DNA of 64,000 nt from Cephalotus follicularis (taxonomy: Eukaryota; Streptophyta; Magnoliopsida; Oxalidales; Cephalotaceae), in assembly GCA_001972305.1 (NCBI GenBank), contig BDDD01000915.1, positions 1-64,000 of the forward strand, read 5' to 3'. Under the pieces are notes generated by a model that was not told the DNA's origin, did not search any database, and saw nothing but the letters and a program-made list of their open reading frames with translations. The translations under genes and the position numbers were made by a program. This document shows, one piece after another, positions 45,610 to 56,056 of the stretch. Each line of letters begins with the position of its first letter. Positions within the stretch are counted from its first letter, which is position 1.

Positions 45610-45967
45610 TTCTCTTCTCTTCCCTGTTTTCTCACTGAAATTGACACAGTTAGGGATTGAGTTATAAAAAATCATAAAATTACCAAGTTACCTGTGGACC
45701 GTGGTAGGTGCATTTTTGGTAAATGAGGTTGGCGGTGAGCTGGACTTAGCCCATATGATATAGCCCAGTTCTGAGTGGTTGGGTCTACGCAAGAGGGACT
45801 CACTTTGAGGCCCATTCTATATTTTATAGTACGTTTTTTTTGACAGACTTTTTGTAGTTTTGTAAGTTGAAAATCTCTCTCTATATAATTTTAATTTGAT
45901 CAACAATATATTTTTTATCAAAAAATATTGTTGAACTAAAAATATATTTATAAATATTAAATATTAT
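45610..45967 (-). promoter_or_regulatory. Remaining native 5' flank of PLMT
   Basis: Only about 360 bp separate the PLMT start codon from the Tat element. The segment is AT-rich toward the element. No clear TATA box is assigned. Confidence 0.5.
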
Positions 45968-46228
45968 GATAGTGTTGATGCAGAAATTCTTCCCACAACA
46001 GTACCCCTCGTGTAAGAGCTTGATTTGTTTTGGGAAACGCTACTTGATGCTCCGAGGTGAAAGTAAAGGGTTGTAGATGTTTTCCCTGCACAGAAGAGCA
46101 AATACGTTGAAGGTCCAGGAGGATGTTCTCCCGGGGACACTCCGATGCTCAAGTTAGGCATTTGCACAGAGAAAACAAGGTTCTTTGAGAGTAAAAATGG
46201 CTGACCTTTGTTCTGACTGCTGAACTAG

Positions 46229-46236
46229 TATTTATA
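46229..46236 (-). promoter_or_regulatory. TATA box of the 3' LTR, facing PLMT
   Basis: TATAAATA on the minus strand; the same box is at 55375-55382 in the 5' LTR. Transcription from here would run out of the element toward PLMT, whose ATG is about 620 bp away. Confidence 0.5.
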
Positions 46237-46888
46237 GTACAGGAGTGTAACTGTTTGAGCGTGAAAAGATGAGGTGATAGTTGTCCCCTAAGGAAATGTC
46301 GAGGATCTCGGTCATTTCCCTTGATCTCCGCCTAATATGTTCCCACTTTCCTTGTTGGTAGTTCATTATACAACTACTTCCTTATTTGGATGAAGGCGAA
46401 TCCCCGGAAATCACGCAGATCTCATAGCCTTATGCCATAAACGAAGAGGAGGTCCTCTGCAACAAGGCTGCCGAGGAGGTGAACCATGGTACTGTTGCCG
46501 AGGTGATGGGACTCTTGCTTTCCTTTCGCTTCAAGGTCTTCAGCTTCTGGTGCTTCCTCAGTGGTGTATGCTTAGGACACCGGGTCCTCTGCCATTCTGC
46601 CGAGGATGAGGTCTTTTTGGATACCGCCGAGGAGAAGGTCCTCGGCGTCTGTGCAGCGGGGTACGTCCTCTGCCATGTGTGTGATCGACACCTCCTCGGA
46701 TAGAGAAGGTCCTCGGCACTGGTGCCTTGAAGGAGGTCCTCGGCACTGGTACCTCAGCGTGGGCTCCTCAGGAAAAGGGTCCTCGACTCTGGAGCCGAGG
46801 AGGACGCCCTCTGTCATGTAAGTGCTCCTCGGCTGGGCTCTTCATGAGCTTCAAGATCCTTTGGACAATTGGCTGAACCCGCGGAAGA

Positions 46889-46912
46889 CACGTGTCCCTC
46901 TTAGTATAAATA
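46889..46912 (+). promoter_or_regulatory. Candidate antisense promoter in the 3' LTR (G-box plus TATA)
   Basis: The palindrome GACACGTGTC (CACGTG core at 46889-46894) lies 10 bp before TATAAATA (46905-46912) on the plus strand, pointing at the antisense gene. The same pair is at 56009-56032 in the other LTR. The last 80 bp of the two LTRs are identical, although the rest differs by about 4%. Confidence 0.5.
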
Positions 46913-47176
46913 GATTTCTCCCATATCATCAGCCCCCCTGGTCCTTCTTCTCTGATTGCGGTCAAAGGAGGAGGATCAGAGCTGGGAGTCGTGACCCGGG
47001 CTGGTCTCCTCTGCAGAGTTTTAAGCTAGCTTTTCCTTGTGCAAATGAGCCGAGGTTGAAAGTATCGCTTTTGGCGATCCTCTGACACAAAACATAGTCT
47101 GCCTGAGCAGAGGATTAAAACCCGCCCTCTGGTCTGTACCTATTTCTGCTAACAGGCCTCGTGTCACGGGCCGTAA

Positions 47177-47659
47177 TTATTAGCAGTCAAGCCCTTGGCA
47201 GGTGGGCCAAAGCCGAAGGGGAAGACCAACGTAGCTGAGGTGTCAAGGCCGCAGACCAAGACCCCTCCACCCGTTCGGATGCCTGTTGCTGCTGCTGAGA
47301 AGAGGAAGGAGGCAGGAAAGAGGACTGCAGATGAAATCTCCCCCACTGACGAGCACATTCCTCTGATGAAGAGGAGCAGGAAGGGGAAGGGTGCTGAGGG
47401 AGCCAAAAAGGGGAAGGAGGTCGAGGACGTTGCTGCCCTCTGAGCAAGTTCGCAGGATCCAATCATCATACCTCCAACTCGGGAGGCAGAGGACTTGCTG
47501 AACAAGTTTGAGGACATGGACTGCACCAAGCTGCACCTGAATGCTCCTGGGGTCCCCTAGGCGGTCAGTCGTCTGGTCTTCTTCCCCTTGGAGATGGAAG
47601 CAATGGAGAAATGGTCCAACGAGCAGTTGGTAACCCAGTGTCTGCGGAGCAACTTGAGG
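47177..47659 (+). pseudogene. Antisense gene of the Tat element, first exon (two stops)
   Basis: One reading frame spans this whole exon, broken only by TGA at 47441 and TAG at 47558. It encodes a basic, proline-rich start (KPKGKTNVAEVSRPQTKTP, KRSRKGKGAEGAKKGKE) followed by PPTREAEDLLNKFEDMD and FFPLEMEAMEKWSNEQL. It ends at AACTTGAGG before GTACG. The first in-frame ATG is at 47279; a further upstream exon is possible, since CTAACAG precedes 47157. The function is unknown. Additional ORFs in the 3' region, some antisense, are known from several plant Ty3/gypsy lineages. Confidence 0.55.
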
Positions 47660-47742
47660 GTACGCGATCTTATTCCCTATTGCCTTGGTTTTTCTTATGT
47701 CTTTGCTCTTCACAGTTACTGACATATATGCTCCTCTGACAG

Positions 47743-48567
47743 GCTCTGAACAACACTCAACTGCTGGTGGACAACTTCTCTGCCGTAGTGGCCAGGGACA
47801 GGGAGCTAAGGGCGAGCATGGATACATTGGAGGAGACCGCCCGCTCAGCCCAAGCTCAACTGAACGAGGTTCTCAAAGTTCAGGAGTCCTTGGTTGAGGA
47901 GAAGAAGCAAGCAGATGAGGATTTGGAGGAGGAAAGGGCTGACAGGAAGGAGCTGGAGGCAGAGCTAGAACACACCAGAAAGAAGTGCCTTAACCTGGAG
48001 GGAAAGCTTGATCCCCAGCAGAGGAAGGATCAGGAACAGCTGAGGAGGGAACGACATAAGGCCGTGGCAGACTTCAAAACCTCGGAGGAGTTCAAGGAGC
48101 TGATGAGATCCTCCGTGGAGGAGTTCAAAGCCTCGGAAGAGTTTGAGGAGGCAGTGTTTGAGGAAGCAGCCGAGTACTTCCGCTGGGGCTTCTATGCCTG
48201 CAGGAACTGGGTCTCTTCCCTGCGTCCTGATGTCCCACTGGATGGAGTGGTGTACGGTCCCTCTGCCAAGACATTCGACTTCTATCCAGAGGGAATTGAG
48301 GCAGAGGAAGAGAAGCTACGTCTTGAATTGGAGGAGGGAGTCTCGTCTGCCATGGTGGACGAGCTGTCAATTCCAGGTTCACCAGACTTGGTTATTCTTC
48401 CTGCGGATCCTGCTCTGAGTGTTCCTCCTCCATCGGCTCCAGTGGACCCCCCTTCTGGGTTTGAGGCTCCTGTGGACCCCCTTTATGGGTTTGAGGATCC
48501 TCCTCTGCCATCTGTTGAAGCCTTCTTTGCTCCTCCACCCGAGCATGAAGATCCCCATGAGCCCTAG
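47743..48567 (+). CDS. Antisense gene of the Tat element, last exon: acidic coiled-coil protein
   Basis: Open from the splice acceptor CTCTGACAG (47742) to TAG. The 83-bp intron (47660-47742, GT-AG, with pyrimidine-rich stretches) joins it in frame to the exon at 47177-47659. The 274 residues begin ALNNTQLLVDNF and then form a long charged heptad-type coiled coil (RDRELRASMDTLEETARS..., EELEHTRKK-like). Next come a repeated SxEEFKxxEEF motif, YFRWGFYACRNW and a proline-rich acidic tail with tandem VDP.xGFE repeats. No enzyme motif is seen. A start at ATG 47767 would give 266 residues without the upstream exon. AATAAA follows at 48630. The body is fully open, whereas pol on the other strand is riddled with stops. 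The function is not known to me. Confidence 0.6.
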   Translation, partial: ALNNTQLLVDNFSAVVARDRELRASMDTLEETARSAQAQLNEVLKVQESLVEEKKQADEDLEEERADRKELEAELEHTRKKCLNLEGKLDPQQRKDQEQLRRERHKAVADFKTSEEFKELMRSSVEEFKASEEFEEAVFEEAAEYFRWGFYACRNWVSSLRPDVPLDGVVYGPSAKTFDFYPEGIEAEEEKLRLELEEGVSSAMVDELSIPGSPDLVILPADPALSVPPPSAPVDPPSGFEAPVDPLYGFEDPPLPSVEAFFAPPPEHEDPHEP

Positions 48568-48629
48568 TTGTTCATTTGTTTTTATCGTGTAATAGTCTTT
48601 CAACGGGCTTGTAATTCCTTTTCTCTATA

Positions 48630-48635
48630 AATAAA
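48630..48635 (+). terminator. Candidate poly(A) signal of the antisense gene
   Basis: AATAAA, 63 bp after the stop codon at 48565-48567, in CTATAAATAAAGAAAG. Confidence 0.55.
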
Positions 48636-48639
48636 GAAA

Positions 48640-49458
48640 GACTTTTTTGCATTCTCTGAATTTGCTTTTGATTAACTTTCTGCATTTTGTGGTTGACCTC
48701 TGCATGTATGTATATGCTAACAATTCCCTTAGGAACTCTAACTCTGTCCTAGTTACTGATTTCTCGAAGAAAAGAACACTTAAGTTTAGTGGTCCTCGTG
48801 GGACACCCCATCCCAAAAGTGCTTAAGTAATTATAACTTGTCTTCATAGATTATACTGCATTTACAGACTAAGTTCTTGGTCTCCTCGGACAAGTTCCTA
48901 TGGGTTTGCCGAGGAGAGTGTCGTCTGACCTATTAGGTTTTAGGACAGGTCGGCTGAGCTTGCAGTCCACATAGGAACACTTGTATTAAAGTGCTCAGTC
49001 TGACGAGCTTGATCGTTGCGAGTTTTCATGGATTCGCCTTTCAAGTCACGAATTTAGGTCTGGTTGGACAAGTTCACATGGCATTGCCAAACAATGTTTG
49101 CTCCCTTGGGAGTCTTAGTGCTTCCTTGGAAGTCTTTAAATGATCCTCGGAAGGAGTCTTTTGGGTTTGCATCCTTGAGTGTTTTCTCGGACGTCTGTCA
49201 CCTCGGTCTGTTCGAGACCTCGGCATGTGTTGGTTTCCCTTTGAGGGTGTCTTTGTAAGGCTTAGAAAGCTTCGGATCTCTTGATGCCCCCTTGAGGGCG
49301 TGGTCCGAGATGCTTAGAGTATAGATTGAGAGAGTTGATCGGTGGTTGTTCAGAGGTTTAAGGACATGAACATTGGACCTCCGGTCCCTTGCAAACTTGG
49401 AACTATGATATTGAACACAAATTTTGAAAAATTCAACTTCATTCAGTACATTTTACAA
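48640..49458. other. Non-coding Tat sequence between the antisense gene and pol
   Basis: No ORF with a motif. It carries scattered CCTCGG/TCCTCGG words like those in the LTR. Confidence 0.5.
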
Positions 49459-50845
49459 TCATTGATAGTACTTCCTCAGGTGCTCGACATTCCAAGCTTT
49501 GACAATCTCCCTACCCCCCAAAGTTTCAAGTTTGAATGTTCCTGGGCGGAGGACCCTTTTGATTTTGTATGGCCCTTTCCAGGCAGGGGCTAGTTTTCCT
49601 CTGGTACAGGTAGGGTCTGCAACGGCTGAGTTGCGAAGGACTAGATCTCCTTGTCTTAGTGGCCTAGGGCTTACCCTTTTGTTATAGAAGCGGTTCACTC
49701 TCTGCTGGTAAGCTGCAACTCTGATTGCAGCCTTGTCTCTGAGTTCTTCCACCAAGTCGAGGAGGCATCTAAGCCCTTCTTCGTTGTTGTCTTGAGTGAA
49801 ATGTACAACTCTTGGTGATTGTACTCCAATTTCTACCGGTATCAAGGCTTCAGCTCCAAAACAAAGGTTGTATGGGGACTCACCAGTTGTTGTCCGAGGA
49901 GTGGTTCTATACGCCTTTAGTACACTTGGTAGCTCCTCTGTCCATCTTCCTTTGCTGTCTTCGAGGCGCTTCTTCAGGCCTGAGATGATTTCTCTGTTAA
50001 TCACCTCGGTTGACCATTGCTTTGGGGATAGGCCACTGAAGTAAGCCTATACTCTATCTTTCACTCCTTGCAAAAATCACGGAAGGCTTGACAATCAAAC
50101 TGTTTACCATTGTCTGAGAAGATTGTCCTCGGGACTCCAAATCAACAGATGATTGACTTCCATACGAAGCTCTTTGTGTTCTTCTCAGTGATTGTGGCTA
50201 GAGGTTCTGCTTCCACCCACTTGGTAAAGTAGTCCACTGCTACAATGAGGAACTTCCTTTGTCCTGTCGCCATGGGCAGTGGTCCAATGAAGTCCATTCC
50301 CCATTGTGCAAAGGGCCATGGGGCCGTGATAGACGTCAGAGGTTGAGAAGGTCTTCTGCTTATGTTCGCGTTCCTCTGACACTTGTCACACTTTCTTACC
50401 AGGTCTATAGCATCTTGATGCATAGTCGACCAGTAGTAGCCTTGCCTCAACAGCTTGTGAGACAATGTCCTGCCCCCAGTGTGGTTGCCACAAATTCCTT
50501 CATGGATTTCCCTCAGAGCATAATCGGCCTCTAGGGGGGTCATACACCTTAGCCAAGGAAAGGAGAAAGATCTTTTGTAGAGGATCTCATCTCGGAGTTG
50601 GAATCTGTTTGCTCTGTAGGCCAGCTTTCTCGCCTCCACGGGGTCCTCGGGCAGGATCCCGTTTCTCAGCCAATTGATAAAGGGAGTCATCCAGTTTGGC
50701 TCATGAGGTACATCTATGTCCATCACATCTGCTTCAGGGATGGTAGGCCTGTCCAGGTAGTCCACTAGCACGGTTTGACTTTTCTCTAGCTCCTCCGCCG
50801 TTGCTAGTTTTGATAACTGGTCTGCTCGGGCGTTCTCGGCTCTGG
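49459..50845 (-). pseudogene. Tat integrase, interrupted
   Basis: The N-terminal zinc finger H-X-H...CDKC lies at about 50490-50370 (HEGICGNH and CDKCQRN). The core starts WGMDFIGPLP (about 50300), followed by FSDNGKQFD (about 50110). Stops occur at 50142-50144 and near 50067, and a frame change lies near 50030. The C-terminal part (50004-49459) has WTEELPSVLKAYRTTPRT, GESPYNLCFGAEA, NRFYNKRV and the end WNVEHLRKYYQ. It cannot make intact integrase. Confidence 0.88.
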
Positions 50846-51203
50846 GTACTTTCAAAACTCTTAGGAACTTAAAGGCTGACTTCATTCCTTGAAAGTGGGA
50901 CAAGTATTTCAGCATTGTGTCTTCTCGGGCTTCATATTCTCCATTTGCTAGACCAACCACTAGCTGAGAATCACTGGAGGCCTCTATCTTCTGCACCTCC
51001 AAGTGCTTTGCGATTGTCAGCCCAGCTATCAGAGCTTCCCACTCAGCTTCGTTGTTTGTAGCTTTAAATTTGAATCTCAGAGCATACGTCCAACCATCTG
51101 GACTCATCAATACTAATCCTGCTCCACTGCCAGTGATGCAGGACGAACCGTCTATGGATAACTTCCAAATTCCCCTCTCGTTCTCGGAGGGGTCCTCCTC
51201 CAT
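50846..51203 (-). pseudogene. Second (archaeal-type) RNase H of the Tat element
   Basis: WKLSIDGSS, GAGLVLMSPDG, FKATNNEAEWEALIAGL and ASSDSQLVVGLANGEYE form a second RNase H module just before integrase. This duplicated module is the defining trait of Tat-lineage elements. The motifs are intact locally, but a stop at 51252 separates it from the first RNase H. Confidence 0.85.
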
Positions 51204-51251
51204 ACACTCCGTAGGTGTATTATATCCAACAAAGTCGGCCAGTACCTGTGA

Positions 51252-51572
51252 TTAGATTGCTGGTCTGGCTTCGAACTTGACATCATACTCGCCTAGCTCG
51301 ACTGACCACTTGATTAACCTGCCCGAGGTGTCAGGCTTCGCAAGAACTTGTTTGAGTGGTTTGTCAGTCAGAACCTTGATTGTATGGGCTTGGAAATATG
51401 GCCTCAGTTTTCTTGCCGAGATGATCAAAGCATATGCAAACTTCTCCACCTCTGGGTACCTCCCCTCGGCATCATTCAGAGCCTTGCTTACGTAATATAC
51501 TGGCTTTTGAACTTTTTCCTCTTCTCTGACTAGCACTGCACTCACTGCGCCCGAGGTGGCCGCAAGGTACAA
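51252..51572 (-). pseudogene. First RNase H of the Tat element
   Basis: LAATSGAVSAVLVREE, KPVYYVSKALNDAEGRY and LTDKPLKQVL match the Ty3/gypsy RNase H that follows RT. It ends at a stop (51252). A frameshift near 51575 separates it from RT. Confidence 0.85.
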
Positions 51573-51625
51573 AAGTCCTCCCCATCCTTAGGTTTTGAGA
51601 TCAGAGGAGGGGAAGCTAGGTATTC

Positions 51626-52510
51626 CTACAACTTGTCAAAGGCTGCTTGACAGTCGTCTGACCAAGAAAATCCCTTGGGATATCTGAGTATCTTGAAAAA
51701 GGGAAGGCACTTCTCTGCTGACCTTGACACAAACCTACTCAGGGCTGCAATATTCCCATTTAATCTTTGGACATCCCTGATGGTTTGAGGAGGCCTCATG
51801 CTTTGAATTACCGAGATCTTCTCTGGGTTGGCCTCTATTCCTCTGCTAGAGACCATGAATTCGAGGAACTTTTCAGAGGTGACTCCGAACGTGCACTTGG
51901 ACGGATTGAGTTTCATGTTATACTTCCTCAACACCTCAAACGTCTTCTCCAAGTCTTTTATGTGGGGGCTCCCGGCTGGGGTCTTGACGAGCATGTCGTC
52001 GATGTAGACCTCCATATTCTTTCCAATTTGAGGCTCAAAGATTTTGTTCACCAGGCGCTGGTAGGTGGCCCCTGCATTTTTCAAGCCGAAGGGCATAACC
52101 TTGTAGCAATACATTCCTCGGTCCGTGATGAACACTGTCTTGTTCTCATCAGACTCGTACATGGGAATTTGATTATATCCCGAATAGGCGTCCAAGAAGC
52201 TTAGTATTCTGTAACCCGAGGTTGCATCCACCAGCTGGTCTATCTTTGGGAGAGGGAAGTGATCCTTTGGACAAGCTTTGTTGAGGTCTGTGAAGTCGAT
52301 GCACATCCTCCATTTGCCATTTGCTTTTTTGACTAGCACTGGGTTCGCCAGCCAGTCTGAGTAGTGCACTTCCCTTATGAACCCTGCCCGCAATAGCTTG
52401 CTCACCTCCTCTGCTATTGCCTGTTTCTTTTGTCTGGTCGAGGGCCTGGCTGGGTCCACGCTTAATTTGTGAACCATTACATCTGGGCTGATCCTAGGGA
52501 CCTCCTTTGC
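51626..52510 (-). pseudogene. Tat reverse transcriptase
   Basis: The RT core is well preserved over 283 codons from 52477: MCIDFTDLNKACPKDHFPLP, FLDAYSGYNQI, MPFGLKNAGATYQRLVN and the catalytic YIDDML (about 52000). A TAG at 52511 cuts it off from protease, and TAG at 51626 ends it. Confidence 0.92.
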
Positions 52511-53343
52511 CTACCAGGCAAAAACATCTTTATTATTTCGGAGGAATGTTATTAATTCCCCCTTGTCCACCTCTCCAAGTTGTGAGCCAACTTGGAACAC
52601 TTTCTCATCGTCGCCCTCTTCCATGGGCACTTGGAGCACATCCTCAACAGGCTGTGGACGCTCAGGTTCCACGTCTCCTCTGAGTTCCACGTTCGCTATG
52701 GGAAGTACCTTGTCCTTCCCCTTGTCCGAGATGACAGTTCTGTAGCACTGCCTTGCTGCTTGTTGGTCTCCTCTGACCTCCCCCACGCTAAACCTAGTTG
52801 GAAACTTCATCAATAAGTTTCTCGTAGACACTATGGCCTCTATTAAGTTCAGACCTGGTCGCCCCACTATAGCATTGTAAGGGCTGGGTGTGTCCACCAC
52901 CAGGAACGTAATCTCTAACTGAGTCTGGCGTGGGGCCGTGCCTGCGACCACGGATAGGTTGATGGATCCCAGTGGATGGATCGTCTCGCCTGCAAAGCCA
53001 ACCAGTAGGGTCTTCACGGGCTTTAGCTGGTCTGCCGGTATCCTTAGCTGATCAAATGCGTGTTTATATAGGATATCGGTCAAGCTGCCACTGTCAATAA
53101 GAATTCTCTTCATGGTGAAGAGTTCCACCAGAAGAGTTACCACCACTGGATCATCGTGAGGGAGACGTACTCCCTCATAGTCCACCTCCGAGAAGGTTAT
53201 CACCTCCTCGTCTCCACCGGTTTTAAGCCTTTTGCTGTGATGGACTTGTTGTACAGCAAGGGACTGTCTGTCGTAGGCTATTCTCGCATTTTTGTGATCG
53301 CCTCTAGATGCGACTCCTATAGAGATGTTGTGGATGACACCTC
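52511..53343 (-). pseudogene. Tat aspartic protease region
   Basis: It contains ILIDSGSLTDIL (about 53095), the aspartic protease active site, and the flap-side sequence YNAIVGRPGLN. It ends with NNKDVFAW before the stop that separates it from RT. Confidence 0.85.
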
Positions 53344-53345
53344 TG

Positions 53346-55073
53346 GGTTGTTGCTACTGCTCCTCTTGTTGCCGAGGTGCCTCTTCTCTTCTCTGTTCCT
53401 TTCTTCCTTGGGGAGCATCTCTATCTACGTACTTGCGCAGATGTCCCTTTCTAATCAGATCCTCAATCTGATTCTTCAATTGCCTGCACTCCTCGGTATC
53501 GTGACCGTGGTTGAGATGGTACCGACAATATTTTTCCACGTCCCTCTTCTCGACCGGGGACCTCAACTTCTCAGGCCACTGGAAAGGGACTTTATCTTGT
53601 TCCACAGTAAGTATTCTGGTGTGTGTGTCCAGGAGAGGGGCAAAGTGGTTATAGGACGGGATTGGCGCCCCTCCTCTGGATGAGCCCTCTCGTCTTGAGA
53701 GTTTATGTCTAAGGTCTTCCTTGGACAAGTCTGGCCTCTCTTTCCTCTTCTCTCTCCTCTCTTGAGCATTTTGTGAATGCCCCCCTTTCTCCTCCTGATG
53801 ACCTGACCAGGGCGTCTTTTGTTTTCAGGCGGCCATCTCTTCCTCGGCATTGACATATTTCTTGGCTCTCCTTAGCAGGTCTGCCATGTCTGTCGCGAGT
53901 CTCTTTAGAAGAGAGAAAGTGAATGATGAGTTGCTCCTCAGCCCGCTGTTCAAAGCTGCCAGTGCAAAGGATGGCTCCAAATCTTTCATTGTGAGAGATT
54001 CCCTGTTAAATCTGGTGAGGTAATCCCTCAGTGACTCATCTTTTCCTTACACCACATTGATCAAGTGGGTGGAGTTCCTCCTCTGCGTGGTGCTGTTGAG
54101 AAACTTAGTTACGAACAGTTCCGTAAACTGATCGAAGCTCTCCACCGAATCCTTTGCCAAGGTGAAATACCATGACTGGGCAGCTCCAGTCAAGGTCGCT
54201 GGGAATCCTTGGCAAAGCATAGCGTCCGAGGCCTGGTACATCCACATAGCTTGAATGTAAGAGCGTACATGCTGGATGGGGTCCGTGGACCCATCATATT
54301 TATCAAGGCTTGGGTATCGAAACCCGCTGGGGACTTGCTCTGCCATGGTCTCGGATGTGAAGGGGTGGGCGCTAATGTTTCGTACCTCGGACAAATGCCC
54401 CCTGTGCTATTCCGCTCCTCGGAACCTTCTTTCCAACTCAGCAAACTTCCTATCCACTGCTTGCTCCGCATCCTTTATATTCCTAGCCCTGCTAGAAACA
54501 CGTGATCCTCCAGCTGCTGAGGTTGGGGGGTCGATCCTGCTTCCTCGCGCCGTACCAGCTCTACGCGGAGCATTGGAGCGCACTTGCGCCTCCTCTGCTT
54601 CCCTGGCTTCCTGCCGAGGATCCACGTTCATGGCCTGGGGTTGAGGGCGCGCTCTCTTGGGATCGGTGGGCTGATCCCGGGCAGTTGAGGACTCTGCCCT
54701 CTGAGATGCGTTGATTTCAGTTCTCCTCCCCAGGGGAATATTGTCCCCTGACCGCCTAAGGGGAAGTTCGTCTCCCCTCAGCGGGTTTCGCCTGGCACTG
54801 CGTGGGTGCCGTCTCCACCCCTGGTCTTCTGGGACCAGAAACTCCTCGGACCGCTTGCTGGACAGGCCCAACTTGCTGCTGTTGGTTGGCCAAAGTAGTG
54901 ACCAACAGATCAGTGATACGCTCCAATCCCTGGAGGAGTTGATTTAGCTGCTCCCCTATGGCGGGAGCTTGTTCTTGGGCCACCGTTTGGACGGTTTCTG
55001 GTAGAGGAGTTGTGGTCTCCTGTTGTTGACTGCCTGTAGCTCCAAACTGGTTGTTGTTCTTCCTCGGAGGCAT
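53346..55073 (-). pseudogene. Tat gag, frameshifted
   Basis: The ATG at 55071-55073 starts MPPRKNNNQFG with a Q-rich, coiled-coil-like N-terminus. The frame shifts near 54800 and again near 54400. A capsid region follows (YDGSTDPIQHVRSYIQAM, AAQSWYFTL, FVTKFLNSTTQRR). A stop lies near 53830, then the nucleocapsid-like CRYHLNHGHDTEECRQLK, ending at a stop near 53352. It cannot make intact gag. Confidence 0.85.
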
Positions 55074-55118
55074 GATTGTCAATGACTTTTTGCTGCGTTT
55101 CCTACAGACGGCGACAAC

Positions 55119-56051
55119 TGTTGATGCAAAAATTCTTCCCACAACAGTTCCCCTCGTGTAAGGGCTTGATTTGTTTTGGGAAACGCTACTTGATGCTCCG
55201 AGGTGAAAGTAGAGGGTTGTAGATGTTTTCCCTGCACAGAAGAGAAAACACGTTGAAAGTCCAAGAGGATGTTCTCCCGGGGACACTCTGACGCTCAAGT
55301 TAGGCCTTTGCACAGAGAAAACAAGGTTCTTTGAGAGTAAAAATGACCGACCTTTGTTCTGACTGCTGAACTAGTATTTATAGTGCAGGAATGTAACTGT
55401 TTGAGCGTGAAAAGAGGAGATGATAGTTGTCCCCTAAGGAAATGCCGAGGATCTCGGTCATTTCCCTTGATCTCCGCCTAATATGTTGCCACTTTCCTTG
55501 TTGGTAGTTCATTATACAACTACTTCCTTATTTGGATGAAGGCGAATCCCCGGAAATCACGCAGATCTCATAGCCTTATGCCATAAACGAAGAGGAGGTC
55601 CTCTGCAACAAGGCTGTCGAGGAGGTGAACCATGGTACTGTTGCCGAGGTGATGGGACTCTTGCTTCCCTTTCGCTCTAAGGTCTTCAGCTTTTGGTGCT
55701 TCCTCAGTGGTGTATGCTTAGGACGCCGGGTCCTCTGCCATTCTGCCGAGGATGAGGTCTTTTTGGATACCGCCGAGGAGAAGGTCCTCGGCGTCTGTGC
55801 AGCAGGGTACGTCCTCTGCTATGTGTGTGATCGACACCTCCTCGGATAGAGAAGGTCCTCGGCACTGGTGCCTCAGCGTGGGCTCATCAGGAAAAGGGGT
55901 CCTCGGCTATGGAGCCGAGGAGGACGCCCTCTGTCACGTAAGTGCTCCTCGGCCGGACTCTTCACGAGCTTCAAGATCCTTTGGACAATTGGCTGAACCC
56001 GCGGAAGACACGTGTCCCTCTTAGTATAAATAGATTTCTCCCATATCATCA
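55119..56051 (-). repeat. 5' LTR of the Tat element (933 bp)
   Basis: The pair of 45973-46931. Minus-strand TATA is at 55375-55382 and the plus-strand G-box/TATA pair is at 56009-56032. Immediately internal, on the minus strand, lies GTTGTCGCCGTCTGTAGG. It resembles the GGCGCCGTCTG-type primer site of related elements, but its TGG is damaged, so I do not assign a tRNA. Confidence 0.93.
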
Positions 56052-56056
56052 GATAG

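Larger units (their letters stand above)
45973..46931 (-). repeat. 3' LTR of the Tat element (959 bp)
   Basis: On the coding (minus) strand it starts TGATGATATGGGAG and ends CATCAACA. Minus-strand TATAAATA at 46229-46236 would start genomic RNA. It has one extra unit of about 27 bp around GGTCCTCGGCACTGGT compared with the other LTR. Confidence 0.93.
45968..56056 (-). mobile_element. Ty3/gypsy LTR retrotransposon, Tat lineage, nearly full length but disabled
   Basis: LTRs lie at 45973-46931 and 55119-56051, both TG...CA on either strand. GATAG flanks both sides (45968-45972 and 56052-56056), a perfect 5-bp target duplication included in this span. The minus-strand order is gag, protease, RT, RNase H, second archaeal-type RNase H, integrase. 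The extra RNase H before integrase marks the Tat lineage. At least six in-frame stops and several frameshifts break the genes. The purine tract AGGACCAGGGGGGC abuts the 3' LTR (about 46932-46945). By eye the LTRs differ at about 35 sites in 930 (near 4%) plus one 27-bp length difference. A plus-strand gene lies between pol and the 3' LTR. Confidence 0.95.
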
